NCBI GenBank assembly: GCA_016222805.1
Contig: JACRQG010000022.1
Location: 1-44,336 of the forward strand
Reading direction: 5' to 3'
Source: Verrucomicrobiota bacterium
GTDB taxonomy: Bacteria; Verrucomicrobiota; Verrucomicrobiia; Opitutales; Opitutaceae
Length of the DNA: 44,336 bases
A model generated the notes under the pieces. The model did no database searches, was not told the origin of the DNA, and worked only from the letters and a program-made list of their open reading frames with translations. The translations under genes and the position numbers were made by a program. Shown piece by piece: positions 42,821 through 44,336 of the stretch. Position 1 is the first letter of the stretch, and every line of letters starts with the position of its first letter.

Positions 42821-44336
42821 ATGAAAACCGTCACGGATCCGGCCACCCTGCTCCTGCGCCGATTGATGCGGCTCCTGTGGTGGCGCGTCTGGATCCAGGA
42901 ACGCCTGCAACCTTCGGAATGGCAGGTCACCCTGATCTGGGCTGCCGTGGCCGGTTTCGTGGGTGCCATGGCCTCAATTGTCTTCACCACGCTGTCGGAA
43001 CGGGTCCACGACTGGTTTGGCAACTCGAGCCTGGGAGTAGTCGATTCGATGGCTCATCTGCCGTGGTGGGGTTGCCTGCTGGTGCCCACCCTCGGCGGCG
43101 CGCTCGCCGGACTGGTGCTGACCTTCGGCCCGAAACTGACCCGCACCGAGAGCTCCACCGACTACATGGAGGCGATTGCGATCGGCTCGGGGCGGGTGCC
43201 CACCAGGGCCAGCCTGGTCAAGTCCGCGGCAGCGCTCTTCTCGATCGGTTCCGGCGGGTCGATCGGCCGCGAGGGTCCGATGGTGCAGCTCGCCGCGGTC
43301 GCCGCGGCCCAAATCGGGCGCTGGCAGAACTTCACGCCGCCCAAACTCCGTTTGCTCGTCGCCTGCGGCGCATCCGCCGGAATCGCCTCGGCCTACAATG
43401 CTCCCATTGCCGGTTCGTTTTTCGTCGCCGAGATCATCCTGGGCACGATCGCGATGGAGAGCCTGGGCCCGCTGGTGGTTTCCGCGGTCGCCGCGACCCT
43501 CACCATCCATGTGCTGACGGCGGCGAACGTCCTCTACCGGGTGCCGGCATTCGGCGAGGTATCGCCGATCGAGATGGTGCCGTACCTCGTCCTCGGGTTC
43601 ATCACCGGGGGCCTCGCCCCGCTCTTCCTGATGTCCCTGAAGCAGGCCGAGAGGTTCTTTCTCTCGCTCAATCTGCCGCTGATTGCGCGGTTGGCGCTGG
43701 GAGGCCTCGCCGTCGGGGTCCTGGCCATCAACGTCCCGCAGGTCTGCGGCAACGGCTATTCGGTGGTGGTCGATATGCTGAAGGGCAATTTCCTCGCCCT
43801 CACCATCGTCGGCTACGTCGCCTGCAAGTGGCTCGCCACCATGGCGTCGTTCGGCTCGGGCGCGCCAGGAGGCGTGTTCACCCCATCCTTGTTCATGGGC
43901 GCGGGCACCGGGCTCTTGTTCGGCACGGCGGTCCACGCTGTCTGGCCCGCGGCCGCGCCGGTCCCGATTGCGTTCGCGCTGGTCGGCATGGGCTCCTTCC
44001 TGGCCGCCGCCACGCACGCCCCGATCATGGCGGTCATCCTGTTGTTCGAGATGACCCTGAGCTATGACATCATCCTGCCCCTGCTCCTGTGCAACGTGGT
44101 GTCGTATTACACGGCGCGGGGACTCGGGGTCGGCTCCCTGTACTCCGAGGCGCTGAAGCGCAAGGCCGCCTCCAGCGGCGTCGGACTGCCCGAAGAGGCC
44201 AGCGTGGCCGATCTGATGCGCGCCAATCCTCCCACCGTGGGCCCGACCGCGCGGTTCGCGGAAATCGCCCGGATGTTCCTCACCCTGGGGATGAACAACC
44301 TCTATGTTGCCGACGAGTCCGGCCGCTTCCTTGGCG
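42821..44336 (+). CDS. ClC-family chloride channel or antiporter, 3' end beyond the window
   Basis: A polytopic membrane protein of the voltage-gated chloride channel family, with 505 complete codons inside the window. Motifs seen are GSGGSIGREGPMVQ (near 143-156, with the gating Glu), GASAGIASAYNAPIAGSFFVAEI and the anion-coordinating GAPGGVFTPSLFMGAG (near 347-362). The first selectivity motif, usually GSGIP or GHGVP, is absent: that place reads TESSTDYMEA. The membrane part is followed by the start of a CBS domain (VADLMRANPPTVGP near 461), a regulatory nucleotide-binding unit that runs off the end. The ATG at 42821 is preferred over internal starts; a promoter-like element lies 48 bases upstream. 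Confidence 0.92.
   Translation, partial: MKTVTDPATLLLRRLMRLLWWRVWIQERLQPSEWQVTLIWAAVAGFVGAMASIVFTTLSERVHDWFGNSSLGVVDSMAHLPWWGCLLVPTLGGALAGLVLTFGPKLTRTESSTDYMEAIAIGSGRVPTRASLVKSAAALFSIGSGGSIGREGPMVQLAAVAAAQIGRWQNFTPPKLRLLVACGASAGIASAYNAPIAGSFFVAEIILGTIAMESLGPLVVSAVAATLTIHVLTAANVLYRVPAFGEVSPIEMVPYLVLGFITGGLAPLFLMSLKQAERFFLSLNLPLIARLALGGLAVGVLAINVPQVCGNGYSVVVDMLKGNFLALTIVGYVACKWLATMASFGSGAPGGVFTPSLFMGAGTGLLFGTAVHAVWPAAAPVPIAFALVGMGSFLAAATHAPIMAVILLFEMTLSYDIILPLLLCNVVSYYTARGLGVGSLYSEALKRKAASSGVGLPEEASVADLMRANPPTVGPTARFAEIARMFLTLGMNNLYVADESGRFLG

Noticed and set aside
1-44336. tRNA, rRNA, CRISPR array, insertion sequence, phage or defence genes
   Set aside because: No tRNA T-loop, no regular short repeats with spacers, no transposase or terminal inverted repeats were seen; composition is even across the window.

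Overview
The window reads as a chromosomal segment from a GC-rich Gram-negative bacterium. I favour Verrucomicrobiota, class Opitutae (Opitutaceae-like). Reasons seen here: outer-membrane functions (a Kdo transferase, an apolipoprotein N-acyltransferase, an OmpW-like porin), an exosortase, and a long ribosomal super-operon with Ala/Lys/Pro-rich protein tails. No rRNA or tRNA is visible to confirm this, so the assignment is inference. Almost all of the sequence is coding. No gene-free stretch exceeds 300 bases; the longest is 34010-34258 (249 bases), which holds a possible promoter for the ribosomal operon.

Layout. 108-2775 (+): aroA-cmk-plsC, a tightly overlapping operon for shikimate, nucleotide and phospholipid synthesis. 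2912-5840 (+): four loosely spaced single genes (AsmA-like membrane protein, DsbA/FrnE-like thioredoxin-fold protein, TPR protein, OmpW-like porin), ending in a strong terminator. 6003-7588 (+): an NCS1-type permease translationally coupled to a 58-residue membrane protein. 7733-12172 (+): an LsrACDB/RhaTPQS-like sugar ABC importer whose substrate-binding gene is broken by a deletion plus frameshift. 12157-14220 (-): lnt and a zinc-ribbon membrane protein. 14259-34009 (-): the str/S10/spc/alpha ribosomal super-operon, running rpsL-rpsG-fusA-rpsJ-rplC-rplD-rplW-rplB-rpsS-(secreted ORF)-rplV-rpsC-rplP-rpmC-rpsQ-rplN-rplX-rplE-rpsN-rpsH-rplF-rplR-rpsE-rplO-secY-(adk-like)-map-rpsM-rpsK-rpsD-rpoA-rplQ and closed by a terminator. 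34259-35323 (+): exosortase. 35330-38152 (-): an M16 metallopeptidase with an amber codon near its start. 38262-39545 (+): waaA. 39696-42353 (+): a SNF2-family ATPase. 42375-42662 (-): a small membrane protein. 42821-end (+): a ClC-type channel or transporter with a CBS domain, cut by the window edge.

The ribosomal super-operon is the most interesting region. It carries a predicted exported 105-residue protein between rpsS and rplV. The adk position between secY and map holds a shortened adenylate-kinase-like protein that has lost its P-loop, the FPRT arginine and the LID region. Several ribosomal proteins (S11, S5, L17, S17, L3) carry long low-complexity tails, including an RG-rich tail on S5. 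L2 deviates from the HPHGGGEG motif. rpmD, rpmJ, infA and tuf are absent from their usual places. Two genes outside this cluster (ABC binding protein, M16 peptidase) carry inactivating lesions that could be real decay or sequence error. I found no CRISPR array, insertion sequence, phage, defence or secondary-metabolite locus.
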